Positions 10,689 through 20,175 of a DNA stretch of 64,000 nucleotides are shown here, one piece after another. The notes beneath the pieces were generated by a model. That model was not told where the DNA came from and made no database searches. It worked only from the letters and a program-made list of their open reading frames with translations. Position numbers and translations under genes: made by a program. Every line of letters begins with the position of its first letter. Within the stretch, counting starts at the first letter, position 1. Origin of the DNA: Aliiroseovarius pelagivivens (GTDB taxonomy: Bacteria; Pseudomonadota; Alphaproteobacteria; Rhodobacterales; Rhodobacteraceae); the NCBI RefSeq assembly GCF_900302485.1, contig NZ_OMOI01000001.1:496001-560000 (forward strand). Direction: 5' to 3'.

Positions 10689-10858
10689 CCTTCCCTCCAT
10701 CACTCCGATACACCAGTGACGCAAGGGCAATCAAGTCTGCATTGTGTACATTAGCATGGCATTCCCTTGCGACCAGCCCCTTGATGCACGGATTGCGCTT
10801 GCATCCGAGAATGCAGAGGTTCAGGGTTGCTGGATAGATTTTTTTGCAGGAGCGGATC

Positions 10859-11251
10859 ATGTCGCTGTTGGAAGCTGCCAAGGCCGTGCGTGAAAACGCG
10901 CATGCCCCATATTCAAACTTCAAGGTCGGCGCGGCGCTACGCACAAGCGCGGGCGTTGTGCATGTCGGATGTAATGTCGAGAATATCGCCTATCCGGAAG
11001 GCACTTGCGCAGAAGCGGGCGCAATCGCTGCCATGTGTGCGTCGGGCGAGCGCGAAATCGCCGAGGCATTGGTGATCGCAGACGCCCCCCTGCCAGTGAC
11101 GCCGTGCGGCGGGTGTCGTCAAAAACTGGCCGAGTTTTCCGGCCCTGATGTGAAAATCACCATGATGACAATGGGGGGCGAAAGCCTGACCATGACCATG
11201 GCCGAACTTCTGCCCGGCGCTTTCGGAGCGGCGCATATGGAGAACACATGA
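10859..11251 (+). CDS. cdd: Cytidine deaminase
   Basis: Cdd deaminates cytidine and deoxycytidine to uridine forms. This is the short tetrameric type, 130 residues, with one zinc coordinated by three cysteines: C50 in the TCAE motif with catalytic E52, and C83 and C86 in PCGGC. The start at 10859 follows AGGAG by seven bases. It is the first gene of a four-gene nucleoside salvage operon; its stop overlaps the deoB start (ATGA). Confidence 0.95.
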   Translation: MSLLEAAKAVRENAHAPYSNFKVGAALRTSAGVVHVGCNVENIAYPEGTCAEAGAIAAMCASGEREIAEALVIADAPLPVTPCGGCRQKLAEFSGPDVKITMMTMGGESLTMTMAELLPGAFGAAHMENT

Positions 11252-12462
11252 CCCGCGCTTTCGTGATTGTGTTGGATAGCGTCGGCTGCGGCGGAGCCCC
11301 TGACGCGCACAAATTTTTCAACAACAAGACCGTGCCTGACACCGGGGCAAACACGTTGGCCCATATTGCACAGGCCTGCGCTGATGGGGATGCAGAGGAC
11401 GGACGTTCGGGTCCGCTGTCCATGCCAAGTCTGGATGGGCTTGGGCTGGGCGCCGCGATCCGCTTGGCTTCGGGCGATGAAACTCCGGGTATGACGGCGA
11501 CGCCTACCGGGCTTTGGGGTGCGGCGGAAGAAGTCTCGCCGGGCAAAGATACACCCACCGGGCATTGGGAAATCGCTGGGGTGCCCTTGCCGTGGGATTG
11601 GGGGTATTTCCCCGACACTGTTCCGGCTTTCCCGGCAGACGTGACGGCGGCCATCTGCAGGGCTGCGGGCGTGGACGGCATTCTGGGCGACAAACATGCC
11701 TCGGGCACTGTCATTTTGAACGAGCTGGGAGCCGAGCACATTCGTACCGGACTTCCTATTGTTTACACATCGGTCGACAGCGTCATACAGATCGCCGCAC
11801 ATGAAGAGCATTTTGGCCTCGAACGGCTTTACGCCTTGTGTGAAGCCATCGCGCCGATGGTGCATGACATGCGTATTGGTCGCGTCATCGCGCGCCCCTT
11901 CCTTGGCTCCGAGGCCGAAGGGTTTACGCGCACTACCAACCGCCGCGATTACGCCATGACCCCGCCCGAACCCACGCTGTGCGATTGGGTGACAGATGCG
12001 GGTGGCAAGGTTCATGCCATTGGAAAGATAGGAGATATTTTTGCACATCGCGGAATCTCGTCCGTTCAGAAGGGGGCTGATGCGGATTTGATGGAGTATC
12101 TGCTGGCGTCATTCGACAGTGCGCAGGACGGTGATCTGGTTTTTGCCAATTTCGTCGAGTTCGACACGAAGTATGGCCACCGTCGCGATATCGCGGGCTA
12201 TGCCAGCGCGTTAGAGTGGTTCGACAGTCAGGTTCCGCGCGTCCTAAAGAAAATGCGAGACGGTGATCTGGTGCTGTTCACTGCAGACCACGGCAATGAT
12301 CCCAGCTGGGTTGGCACTGACCACACGCGGGAACGTGTGCCGGTGGTTGCCGCTGGGCTTGGTGCTTGCGAAATTGGGCAAGTCGGGTTCTCGGATATTG
12401 GCGCGTCGGTCGCGGCGCATCTGGGACTAAAGAATCGCGGGGCAGGGAGGTCGTTTCTATGA
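11248..12462 (+). CDS. deoB: Phosphopentomutase
   Basis: DeoB interconverts (deoxy)ribose 1- and 5-phosphate, linking nucleoside phosphorolysis to central metabolism. The 404-residue protein belongs to the alkaline-phosphatase-like metalloenzymes: N-terminal metal motif [13 protein letters not shown], the phosphorylated threonine region DTPTGHWE, and the C-terminal metal motif [11 protein letters not shown]. It overlaps cdd by four bases and add by four bases, implying translational coupling. Confidence 0.96.
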   Translation: MTRAFVIVLDSVGCGGAPDAHKFFNNKTVPDTGANTLAHIAQACADGDAEDGRSGPLSMPSLDGLGLGAAIRLASGDETPGMTATPTGLWGAAEEVSPGKDTPTGHWEIAGVPLPWDWGYFPDTVPAFPADVTAAICRAAGVDGILGDKHASGTVILNELGAEHIRTGLPIVYTSVDSVIQIAAHEEHFGLERLYALCEAIAPMVHDMRIGRVIARPFLGSEAEGFTRTTNRRDYAMTPPEPTLCDWVTDAGGKVHAIGKIGDIFAHRGISSVQKGADADLMEYLLASFDSAQDGDLVFANFVEFDTKYGHRRDIAGYASALEWFDSQVPRVLKKMRDGDLVLFTADHGNDPSWVGTDHTRERVPVVAAGLGACEIGQVGFSDIGASVAAHLGLKNRGAGRSFL

Positions 12463-13451
12463 GTTTCAAAGATCTGTCGAAGGTCGAGTTGCACTTGCAT
12501 ATCGAAGGCGGGGCTCCGCCCGATTTTATCCGGTCTCTGGCCAAGGAAAAATCCGTCGATCTGTCGGGAATTTTCACCGATGACGGTGGTTACGCGTATC
12601 GCGACTTCTGGCATTTCCTTGAGGTTTACGAGGCCGCAACCTCGGTCCTGACTGGACCAGAGGAGTTTCACCGCCTGACCAAGGCCGTGCTAGAGGCTTG
12701 TGCGGAAAAAGGTGTGGTCTATGCCGAAACCTTCCTGTCGCCGGATTTCTGCGGTGGGCGCGATGTGGTGGCGTGGAAGGACTATCTTGCTGCCATTCAG
12801 GACGCCGCCGCCGAGGCCGAGCGCGATATGGGCATCACGCTGCGCGGTATCGTCACCTGCATCCGACATTTTGGCCCTGAACTGGCCCGCGAAGCCGCGA
12901 TGTGCGCGCAGGAAACGGTGGGTGATTTCATCACAGGCTTTGGCATGGGGGGGGACGAAAAGTCCGGCACCCAGGGCGATTTCGCCTATGCGTACGACAT
13001 GGCCCGCGAAGCAGGCCTACGCCTGACCACCCATGCAGGTGAATGGAACGGCCCGGAAGAGGTGCGCGCCGCGCTTGATGATTTGAAGGTCGAACGCATT
13101 GGCCACGGTGTGCGCGCGATCGAGGATCTGGCGCTGGTTGAGCGGCTGGCTGAGGACGGCGTGACGCTTGAAGTCTGCCCCGGTTCGAACGTGTTTCTAG
13201 GGGTGTATCCTGACCTTGCCGCCCACCCCATCGCAAAACTGCGTGAGCGCGGGGTCAAGGTGACCGTATCGACCGACGATCCCCCGTTCTTCCGCACGGA
13301 CATGAACAAGGAATACGAAGACCTGTCGCGCCAGTTCGGCTGGACGGCAGAGGACTTTCGCGATTTGAACTTGGTTGCCATTGACGCGGCTTTCTGCGAC
13401 GACGCGACCCGCACCCGCATCCGCAAAGAATTGGAGACGCAAGATGTATGA
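12459..13451 (+). CDS. add: Adenosine deaminase family protein
   Basis: This 330-residue metal-dependent amidohydrolase probably converts adenosine or deoxyadenosine to inosine forms. It shows the HLHIEGG metal motif near residue 16, THAGEWNGP with the third metal histidine, [12 protein letters not shown], and the STDDPPFF motif near the C-terminus. The HIEG variant (instead of HLDG) is common in proteobacterial members, some of which act on adenine or aminodeoxyfutalosine, but the operon context supports adenosine. The start overlaps the deoB stop (ATGA). Confidence 0.9.
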   Translation: MSFKDLSKVELHLHIEGGAPPDFIRSLAKEKSVDLSGIFTDDGGYAYRDFWHFLEVYEAATSVLTGPEEFHRLTKAVLEACAEKGVVYAETFLSPDFCGGRDVVAWKDYLAAIQDAAAEAERDMGITLRGIVTCIRHFGPELAREAAMCAQETVGDFITGFGMGGDEKSGTQGDFAYAYDMAREAGLRLTTHAGEWNGPEEVRAALDDLKVERIGHGVRAIEDLALVERLAEDGVTLEVCPGSNVFLGVYPDLAAHPIAKLRERGVKVTVSTDDPPFFRTDMNKEYEDLSRQFGWTAEDFRDLNLVAIDAAFCDDATRTRIRKELETQDV

Positions 13452-14076
13452 TCACCTGACCGTTGTTGATCACCCCCTGATCCAGCACAAGCTGACTTTG
13501 ATGCGGGATGAAGCCACGCCGACCAGCCTGTTTCGCCAGCTGCTGCGCGAGATCAGCCAGCTTTTGGCTTATGAGATCACCCGCGAACTGCCGATGACCA
13601 CGAAAACCATCACCACGCCGATGCAGGACATGGACGCGCCGACCCTTGCAGGCCGCAAACTGGCGCTTGTGTCGATCTTGCGCGCAGGCAACGGCCTTCT
13701 GGATGGGGTGCTAGAGCTGATCCCCTCGGCGCGCGTGGGTTTTGTCGGTCTGTATCGTGACGAAGAAACGCTGGAGCCGGTGGAGTATTACTTCAAGGTT
13801 CCCGAGCATATGGACGAACGTCTGGTGATTGCGGTGGACCCGATGCTGGCCACCGGCAACAGCTCGGTTGCGGCAATTGATATGCTGAAAAAATCGGGTG
13901 CGAAAAACATCCGTTTCCTGTGCCTTCTGGCTGCACCAGAAGGTGTTGCACGCATGAAAGAAGCCCACCCCGATGTGCCGATCATTACAGCCGCGCTGGA
14001 TGAGAAGCTGAATGAAAAGGGCTATATCGTTCCGGGGCTGGGTGACGCGGGCGACCGGATGTTCGGCACGAAGTAA
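13444..14076 (+). CDS. upp: Uracil phosphoribosyltransferase
   Basis: Upp makes UMP from uracil and PRPP. The 210-residue protein has the family length, the [18 protein letters not shown] segment, the PRPP loop [11 protein letters not shown] near residue 130, and the C-terminal uracil-binding [16 protein letters not shown]. Its start lies eight bases inside add. It closes the salvage operon, followed at once by a strong terminator. Confidence 0.96.
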   Translation: MYDHLTVVDHPLIQHKLTLMRDEATPTSLFRQLLREISQLLAYEITRELPMTTKTITTPMQDMDAPTLAGRKLALVSILRAGNGLLDGVLELIPSARVGFVGLYRDEETLEPVEYYFKVPEHMDERLVIAVDPMLATGNSSVAAIDMLKKSGAKNIRFLCLLAAPEGVARMKEAHPDVPIITAALDEKLNEKGYIVPGLGDAGDRMFGTK

Positions 14077-14098
14077 AGATACAAGGCTTATGCCTGAC

Positions 14099-14138
14099 AA
14101 AGGGCGCCCGTCTGGCAATCAGATGGGCGCCCTTTTCT
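14099..14138. terminator. Terminator of the cdd-deoB-add-upp operon
   Basis: AAGGGCGCCC (14100-14109) pairs with GGGCGCCCTT (14125-14134), with an inner TCTG/CAGA extension and TTTT after it. The preceding A residues make it usable for the convergent gene at 14137. Confidence 0.9.
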
Positions 14139-15153
14139 ATTCGCCGCAGACACCTTGCAGCCTGACCCAGTCGTCGTCAGACAACAGTTCTCTGGCGCTG
14201 GCTTCGGGAACCGGATCTGCTTCGATCAGTCCGAGAGTTGTTTCGCCAGTTAGGTCCAATGCATAGGCATAAGGCTTGACGCTGATGCCCTGTGCCTCAA
14301 ATCGCTTCAGAAGCGCTGTGGCTGGCAGGTCAGATTGCGGTGCGATCAGAAGATCTTCGGCGTATTGATCAATCGCGATGTCCGGCATGTCGCCGGTTGT
14401 CAAAAGCTGTACCGTCCCGCGAAGGCCTACATGGTCAAGAAGTGGCAAAAGCGGATCTGTCATATCTCGACGCAATTCTTCGGCCAAAAGAAAGCCGGCC
14501 AAGACGTCCGGATGTTCGAAATCTTCAATCAGGGCGCGGTTTAGAAGCGTGATGTTGCCCGGAAGATGCTTGGCAGTTTGAACGCCGCTGGACAGAACTA
14601 CGACGCGCAAATTTGGATTTCCGGTCGTTGTTCGGGCCATTTGCGTTAAAACCAAACGCCCCTCGCGGCCACGGCATTCCTGCCCGGTGATACGTCCGAT
14701 CCGCGTCAGGATTTGCTGCCCGATGGCTGCGCGCGTTGGCTCGGGCACAACGGACACCGTATAGCTGCGTAGCGCGCCGGGCAGCCAGAAGACGGCCAGC
14801 AACAGCAACGACACCAGCACCCCTGCAGTCACCCAGTGGCGCAGTCGACCGGGATGGGGGCGACGACGTTCGATCAGCTTGCGCACCTTTTCCAGCGCGC
14901 GGATCATCTCGTCATCCTCGGTCTCAAGCTCTTCCGTGGCATCATCGCCGGGGCGGAAGATGGCTGGACGTTCGCCGGGATTGACGCGCTGGATTGCCGG
15001 CAGGGACCAATGGTTCAACACGTTCTCGCGCATGTCCGAGATCGTCAGCGTTGCATCCCCAAGAGACAACAGGACATCCAGCCTTTGCGCCCCCTCTTCG
15101 GGGCGCCAAAGGGCAGTGGCCTCAAGCCGGTCATATTTGGTTAGGGCCGTCAT
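14137..15153 (-). CDS. Single-pass membrane protein, possibly degenerate M48-like
   Basis: I do not recognise this 338-residue protein with certainty. Residues 1-110 are soluble and acidic to basic, ending in a highly charged stretch (IERRRPHPGRLRHW). One transmembrane segment (VLVSLLLLAVFWLPGAL) follows near 105-125. The rest is predicted periplasmic. The order LRVVVLSSG, PGNITLLNRALIED, DVLAGFLLAEELRR resembles the beta-hairpin and helix of M48 metallopeptidases, but the zinc motif HExxH is replaced by AEELR, so it cannot be an active enzyme of that type. The start at 15153 is preferred over a TTG at 15204. It may be co-transcribed with the upstream acyl-CoA ligase (78-base gap). Confidence 0.5.
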   Translation of the reverse strand: MTALTKYDRLEATALWRPEEGAQRLDVLLSLGDATLTISDMRENVLNHWSLPAIQRVNPGERPAIFRPGDDATEELETEDDEMIRALEKVRKLIERRRPHPGRLRHWVTAGVLVSLLLLAVFWLPGALRSYTVSVVPEPTRAAIGQQILTRIGRITGQECRGREGRLVLTQMARTTTGNPNLRVVVLSSGVQTAKHLPGNITLLNRALIEDFEHPDVLAGFLLAEELRRDMTDPLLPLLDHVGLRGTVQLLTTGDMPDIAIDQYAEDLLIAPQSDLPATALLKRFEAQGISVKPYAYALDLTGETTLGLIEADPVPEASARELLSDDDWVRLQGVCGE

Positions 15154-15231
15154 GTTCGGACGGGGCTTTCTGCTCGTTCTTAATTGAACGCAGAATAGCG
15201 CCAACCAACCCGCCCGGCAATCGGAACCGCC

Positions 15232-16872
15232 TTAGTCGTCAGAACGCGCCCAGTCACGCAGCTGAAATTTCTGAATTTTCCCAGTCGAGGTTTTGGGAAG
15301 CTCGCAGAATTCGATCCGCTTCGGGGTTTTGAACCCGGCCAAACGTTCGCGGGTAAAGGCGATCAGCTCTTCTTCGCTGACATCACTTCCGTCTTTCAGC
15401 TCGACATAGGCGCAGGGGATCTCGCCCCATTTGTCGTCGGGCTTTGCGACCACAGCGCAGAGGCTTACGGCGGGGTGGTGCATCAACACGCCTTCGACCT
15501 CGACCGAGCTGACGTTTTCGCCACCCGAAATGATGATGTCCTTCGAGCGGTCTGTGATCTTGATGTACCCGTCCGGCGTTTGATAGGCGACGTCGCCCGA
15601 ATGGAAGTATCCGCCCTGAAACGCCTCTGCCGTGGCCTCGGGGTTCTTCAGATAGCCTTTCATGACCGAGTTGCCGCGGATCATGATCTCGCCCGTGGTT
15701 TCGCCATCCATGGGGACCTGCGCCATGGTCTCGTCCAGTACAGTGATGTCCTCCATCTGAGGGAAGGCAACACCCGTGCGGGCCTTGATCGCAGCGCGGT
15801 CGTCCTGTGGCAGCCCGTCCCATTCGGGCCCGTTCCACAGGCATTCTGTCACGTGACCATAGGTTTCTGTCAGGCCATAGACCTGCGTGACGTTAAAGCC
15901 TAGCGGCTCGATGGCGGCCAAGGTCGCGGCAGCGGGGGGCGCACCTGCGGTGAAGACTTCGACCACGTGGTCAAAGTCGCGGCGGTGTTCGTCAGGGGCG
16001 TTTACGATCATGTTCAGCACGATCGGTGCACCGCCAAAATGGGTCACGCCCTCATCCGCGATGGCATCGTAAACTGCTTTGGCAGTGATGGTGCGACAGC
16101 ACACAACCGTACCGCCCAGCACTGGCATCATCCAAGTGTGATTCCAGTTATTGCAGTGAAACAGCGGCACGATGGTCAGGTAGCGTGGGTACAGCTGCAT
16201 GTTCCAGCTGATCGGCGTGCCCATCGTCATCAGATAGGCGCCGCGATGGTGATAGACCACACCCTTGGGGCGTCCGGTGGTGCCCGAGGTATAGTTCAGC
16301 GCAAGGCTTTCCCATTCGTCCTTTGGCATGATCCAGTCGAAGCTAGGGTCTCCGCTTTCCAACAGATCTTCGTATTCAGGATAGCGACCGGTGGCCGGGA
16401 AACCCGCGTCCGGGGCCGCGACCTCGATGATCTCGGGCTGCGGCACGCCGTCTTTCGACATCAGCTCGCAGGCGGCTTCGGCCAAGGTCAGAAGTTCGGT
16501 GTCGACCAGAACCGCCTTGGCGGCTCCATGCCCAAAGATATAGGCGACCGTGTCGACGTCCAATCGGGTGTTGATCGTGTTCAGAACAGCACCACAGGCG
16601 GGAATGCCGAAGCTGGCTTCGACATGGGCCAGAGTGTTGTGCAACAGCGTTCCGACGACGTCTCCGGGCTGTATCCCGCGCGCCGCCAAGGCCGAGGCCA
16701 ACCGGCTGACCCGCCCATGATAGTCGCGATACGTCAGTCGACGATCACCCTCAATCACGGCCTCGCGGTTGGGAAATACCTTTGCGGCACGTTGTAGATG
16801 TGAAAGCGGGCTTAACGGCACAAAGTTTGCCGCACATTTATCCAGCCCGCGTTCGTCTGCCATCCAACCCAT
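15232..16872 (-). CDS. Acyl-CoA ligase, DmdB-like (AMP-forming)
   Basis: This 546-residue adenylate-forming enzyme activates a short or medium chain carboxylic acid. It has the P-loop LNYTSGTTGRPKGVVYHHRG, the VYGLTETYGHVTEC motif, the YFHSGDVAYQTPDGYIKITDRSKD hinge region and the catalytic lysine in ELPKTSTGKIQKF near the end. The N-terminal FVPLSPLSHLQRAAKVFP is characteristic of the subfamily that includes methylmercaptopropionate-CoA ligase DmdB of roseobacters, as well as plant AAE-type ligases. The start at 16872 follows GGGAGGAG by five bases. DMSP-derived methylmercaptopropionate is a possible substrate, but the subfamily is broad. Confidence 0.85.
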   Translation of the reverse strand: MGWMADERGLDKCAANFVPLSPLSHLQRAAKVFPNREAVIEGDRRLTYRDYHGRVSRLASALAARGIQPGDVVGTLLHNTLAHVEASFGIPACGAVLNTINTRLDVDTVAYIFGHGAAKAVLVDTELLTLAEAACELMSKDGVPQPEIIEVAAPDAGFPATGRYPEYEDLLESGDPSFDWIMPKDEWESLALNYTSGTTGRPKGVVYHHRGAYLMTMGTPISWNMQLYPRYLTIVPLFHCNNWNHTWMMPVLGGTVVCCRTITAKAVYDAIADEGVTHFGGAPIVLNMIVNAPDEHRRDFDHVVEVFTAGAPPAAATLAAIEPLGFNVTQVYGLTETYGHVTECLWNGPEWDGLPQDDRAAIKARTGVAFPQMEDITVLDETMAQVPMDGETTGEIMIRGNSVMKGYLKNPEATAEAFQGGYFHSGDVAYQTPDGYIKITDRSKDIIISGGENVSSVEVEGVLMHHPAVSLCAVVAKPDDKWGEIPCAYVELKDGSDVSEEELIAFTRERLAGFKTPKRIEFCELPKTSTGKIQKFQLRDWARSDD

Positions 16873-16986
16873 TCTCACTCCTCCCAAAGCGATGTGTTTT
16901 CTTAACCTGTGTCGTTTTCCGAGTGGACCCCAGTGTACCCCCTGTGGTCAATGGCTCTGAGAGGCTTTTCGGATAAGGAAAACGAC

Positions 16987-17892
16987 ATGTCGGCAGACAG
17001 GCCATTGGCAGCGGCAGGATTTATCTTTGCCGCCATGTTCTTCCTGGGGTTCTTTGACAACCTTGTCCGACAGATCGCGCCCGAGCTTGGGCTGTGGCAG
17101 TTCCACTTGATGCGGACGGTGATGGCCTTTGGGCTGTTTGCGCTGATGTCTCTGTCGGACCGTGTTCGGTTGCGCCCGATTCGGGCGTGGGCGGTGATGG
17201 TGCGCGGAGGTCTGGCTGCCCTTGCGATGCTGTTTTACTTCGGCGGATTGGGCTTTCTGCCTGTGGGGCAGGTGGCCTCGGGGCTGTTCACAGCACCCAT
17301 CTGGGTGATGCTGATCTCGGCCCTGTTCTTTGGAAAACCCATTGGGTTCACGCGGATGGGGGCGGCCCTTGTGGGCTTCGTCGGTGTGGTGATCGTACTG
17401 GACCCATTTAGCGAAGGCATCCGCCCTGCGGTCGTTGTCCCAATGGCGGCGGGGTTCTTCTATGCGTTGGGGGCCATCGCGACGCGCCAATGGTGCGAGG
17501 GGGAATCAGCGCTGTCCATGCTGGCGGCTTTCTTCCTGTGCTTGGGCGTGTTTGGTGCGATTGGCACGGTCATCATGACCGTCTGGCCGCACGAGGTTCC
17601 TTTGGGCGCGGATGGGTTCATCCTGCGCGGTGTCGTTTGGCCCAGCGGTTGGGCGCTGTTCATCACCTTCTTGCAAGCGATCGGTTCGATTTTAGGAGTC
17701 GGGCTGTTGTTCCGCGGCTATCAGTTGGGCGATCCGGCACAGGTGGCGATCTATGAATACTCGCTTCTGGGATTTGCGGCGGCGTGGAGCTTCGTCCTTT
17801 ACGGCGACCGATTGGGCCCGAGCGCGGTTTTGGGCATGGTGCTGATCGTGGTGTCGGGCGTTGTCATCACGCTGCGGACACGCGAAAGCTAA
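16987..17892 (+). CDS. EamA/DMT family transporter
   Basis: This is a 301-residue inner membrane protein with about ten hydrophobic helices in two homologous EamA halves, e.g. LAALAMLFYFGGLGFLPVGQVASGLF in the first and FITFLQAIGSILGVGLLFRGYQLGDPAQVAIYEYS in the second. DMT permeases export amino acids, purines or other small metabolites; the substrate is not predictable. The start at 16987 (MSADRPLAA) follows AAGGAAAA; the upstream in-frame codons lack a signal. Monocistronic, with a terminator directly downstream. Confidence 0.88.
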   Translation: MSADRPLAAAGFIFAAMFFLGFFDNLVRQIAPELGLWQFHLMRTVMAFGLFALMSLSDRVRLRPIRAWAVMVRGGLAALAMLFYFGGLGFLPVGQVASGLFTAPIWVMLISALFFGKPIGFTRMGAALVGFVGVVIVLDPFSEGIRPAVVVPMAAGFFYALGAIATRQWCEGESALSMLAAFFLCLGVFGAIGTVIMTVWPHEVPLGADGFILRGVVWPSGWALFITFLQAIGSILGVGLLFRGYQLGDPAQVAIYEYSLLGFAAAWSFVLYGDRLGPSAVLGMVLIVVSGVVITLRTRES

Positions 17893-17910
17893 GCGGATAC
17901 ACCACAGAAA

Positions 17911-17940
17911 AACGGCCCGGAATATCCGGGCCGTTTGATC
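17911..17940. terminator. Bidirectional terminator between the EamA gene and fadJ
   Basis: AACGGCCCGGA (17911-17921) pairs with TCCGGGCCGTT (17925-17935) around a three-base loop, flanked by A residues on the left and T residues on the right. Confidence 0.85.
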
Positions 17941-17955
17941 GTTTGAGTGTTGGGA

Positions 17956-20160
17956 TCAGGCGGCGTCTTGCGCACTGTCGAAGCGGCCATAGAACGTGTC
18001 GCCCTTGTCGGCCAGATCGCGCAGCAGAGCAGGCGTTGTGAAGCGCGCACCGTGAGCGTCGGTCAGGCTGTCGCAGATCTCGACCGCTTTGCCTGCGCCG
18101 ATCATGTCCAGCCAGCTGAACGGACCGCCCGACCACGGGGCAAAGCCCCACGCCAGGATCGCACCCACATCACCTTCGCGGATGTCTTCCAACACGCCTT
18201 CCTCCAACGCGCGGACAGCTTCCAGAACCTGGCTCATCATCAGGCGATGCTTCACCTCGGTCAGATCAGGCTGATCGTCCGCCAGCGGGAACTTGTCGCC
18301 AAGACCTTCCCACAGACCGGTTCGTTTGCCCTTTTCGTCGTAGTTATAGAAGCCTGCGTTCGACTTGCGGCCCAGTCGACCTTCGTCCGCCATCCAGAAG
18401 ATGATGTCGTCGACGGCTGCGTCAGGATAATCGTCACCCATGGCCGCTTTCGTGGCCTTGGCGATCTTCACACCCAGATCGATCGAGGTCTCATCGACCA
18501 GTTGCAGCGGTCCCACCGGGAAGCCCAGAAGTTTCGCAGCGCCTTCAACCAGAGCAGGCGATACGCCTTCACCAACCATGCGCATGCCTTCGTTGATGTA
18601 AGGAATGATGCAGCGGTTGCAGTAGAAGAAACGCGCGTCGTTCACCACGATCGGCGTCTTGCGGATCTGGCGCACATAGTCGAGCGCCTTGGCCACGGCA
18701 CGGCCGCCGGTTTCTTTGCCTTTGATGATCTCGACCAGCATCATGCGTTCAACCGGCGAGAAGAAGTGGATGCCGATGAACTGGTCGGGGCGTTCAGACG
18801 CCTTTGCCAGTTCGGTGATCGGCAGGGTCGAGGTGTTGGTGGCATAGATGCAATCGGGGCCAACTACGGCCTCGACCTTCTTGGTCATCTCGGCTTTGAC
18901 GCCAACATCTTCAAAGACCGCTTCGATGATCAGGTCAGCACCTTTCAGTGCTTCCAGATCGGTTGTCGCGGTGATCGCTGACAGCACGGCCTCTTTCTTC
19001 TCGGGCGTGGCTTTCTTGCGGGCGATGCCTTTGTCCAGATAGCCTTCCGAGTACGCCTTGCCGCGATCGGCAGCCTCTTGCGTCTGGTCGATCAGAACAA
19101 CTTCCATACCGGCCATGGCGGACACCAACGCGATGCCAGCGCCCATCATGCCTGCACCCAGAACGCCGACCTTCTTGACCGACTGGTCATCGACGTCCTT
19201 GGGACGTACGGCGCCTTTTTCCAAGGCCTGCTTGTTGATGAAGAGCGAGCGGATCATCGCGCTTGAGGACGGGTTCATCAGCACGTTCACGAACCAGCGG
19301 CATTCCACGCGCAGGGCGTCGTCGAACGGCACCATTGCGCCTTCATAGACTGCTGCCAGAAGCGCCTTCGCTGCGGGGTAAACGCCGTTGGTCTTGCCGT
19401 GGATCATCGCGGCCGCACCCACGAAGGTCTGGAAGCCAGCCGGGTGATAGGGGGCGCCACCGGGCATTTTATAGCCCTTGGCATCCCACGGTTTCACGAT
19501 GTCCGCGTCGGTCGCGTTCAGTACCCACTCTTTCGCGCGGGCTTGCAGTTCGTCTGCGGGAACAACGTCGTCGATCAGGCCAGCGGCTTTCGCTTTGGCC
19601 GGGGCCACGGTCTTGCCTTCCAACAGGAACGGTGCTGCTGCCATCGCCCCCATTTTGCGCGCAAGGCGCGTGGTGCCGCCTGCGCCCGGGAAAATGCCCA
19701 CAAGTATTTCCGGCAGGCCGATCTTGGCCTTAGGATTGTCTGCCGCGATGATGCGGTGACAGGCCAGCGGGATTTCCAGACCGATGCCCATGGCGATGCC
19801 GGGCAAGGCGGCGACGATCGGTTTGCCGCCTTTGTTGGTCTTGGGGTCCATGCCGGCGCGCTCGATTTTGCGCAGACCGTGGTGCATCGACATGATGCCG
19901 TCGAACAAGCCCTGAGCGGGGTTGTCGCCAGCGCTTTCTTTCATTTTCGCGATGACATTCAGGTCCATGCCGCCGGCAAAATCTTTTTTACCCGAGGTGA
20001 TGATTACGCCTTTCACGGCGTCGTCTGCCAAAGCGGTGTCGACATGGGCGTCCAGCTCTTGCATGCCCTCCATCGACAGAACGTTCATCGACTTGCCGGG
20101 CACGTCCCAGCAAATTGTGGCGACGCCATCGGCGTCAACGGAATAGTTGAAATCAGCCAT
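17956..20160 (-). CDS. fadJ: Fatty acid oxidation multifunctional protein (enoyl-CoA hydratase / 3-hydroxyacyl-CoA dehydrogenase)
   Basis: This 734-residue protein catalyses the hydration and NAD-dependent dehydrogenation steps of beta-oxidation. The N-terminal crotonase domain has KDFAGGMDLNVI, the IAMGIGLEIPLACHRI oxyanion loop and the catalytic glutamate in KIGLPEILVGIFPGAGG. The Rossmann motif GVLGAGMMGAGIAL begins near residue 335, followed by the HADH C-terminal domains with FFSPVERMMLVEII. It lies 15 bases after the thiolase gene as the last member of the operon. FadB and FadJ types are hard to separate by eye. Confidence 0.93.
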   Translation of the reverse strand: MADFNYSVDADGVATICWDVPGKSMNVLSMEGMQELDAHVDTALADDAVKGVIITSGKKDFAGGMDLNVIAKMKESAGDNPAQGLFDGIMSMHHGLRKIERAGMDPKTNKGGKPIVAALPGIAMGIGLEIPLACHRIIAADNPKAKIGLPEILVGIFPGAGGTTRLARKMGAMAAAPFLLEGKTVAPAKAKAAGLIDDVVPADELQARAKEWVLNATDADIVKPWDAKGYKMPGGAPYHPAGFQTFVGAAAMIHGKTNGVYPAAKALLAAVYEGAMVPFDDALRVECRWFVNVLMNPSSSAMIRSLFINKQALEKGAVRPKDVDDQSVKKVGVLGAGMMGAGIALVSAMAGMEVVLIDQTQEAADRGKAYSEGYLDKGIARKKATPEKKEAVLSAITATTDLEALKGADLIIEAVFEDVGVKAEMTKKVEAVVGPDCIYATNTSTLPITELAKASERPDQFIGIHFFSPVERMMLVEIIKGKETGGRAVAKALDYVRQIRKTPIVVNDARFFYCNRCIIPYINEGMRMVGEGVSPALVEGAAKLLGFPVGPLQLVDETSIDLGVKIAKATKAAMGDDYPDAAVDDIIFWMADEGRLGRKSNAGFYNYDEKGKRTGLWEGLGDKFPLADDQPDLTEVKHRLMMSQVLEAVRALEEGVLEDIREGDVGAILAWGFAPWSGGPFSWLDMIGAGKAVEICDSLTDAHGARFTTPALLRDLADKGDTFYGRFDSAQDAA

Positions 20161-20175
20161 TGTTACGTCTTCCTC

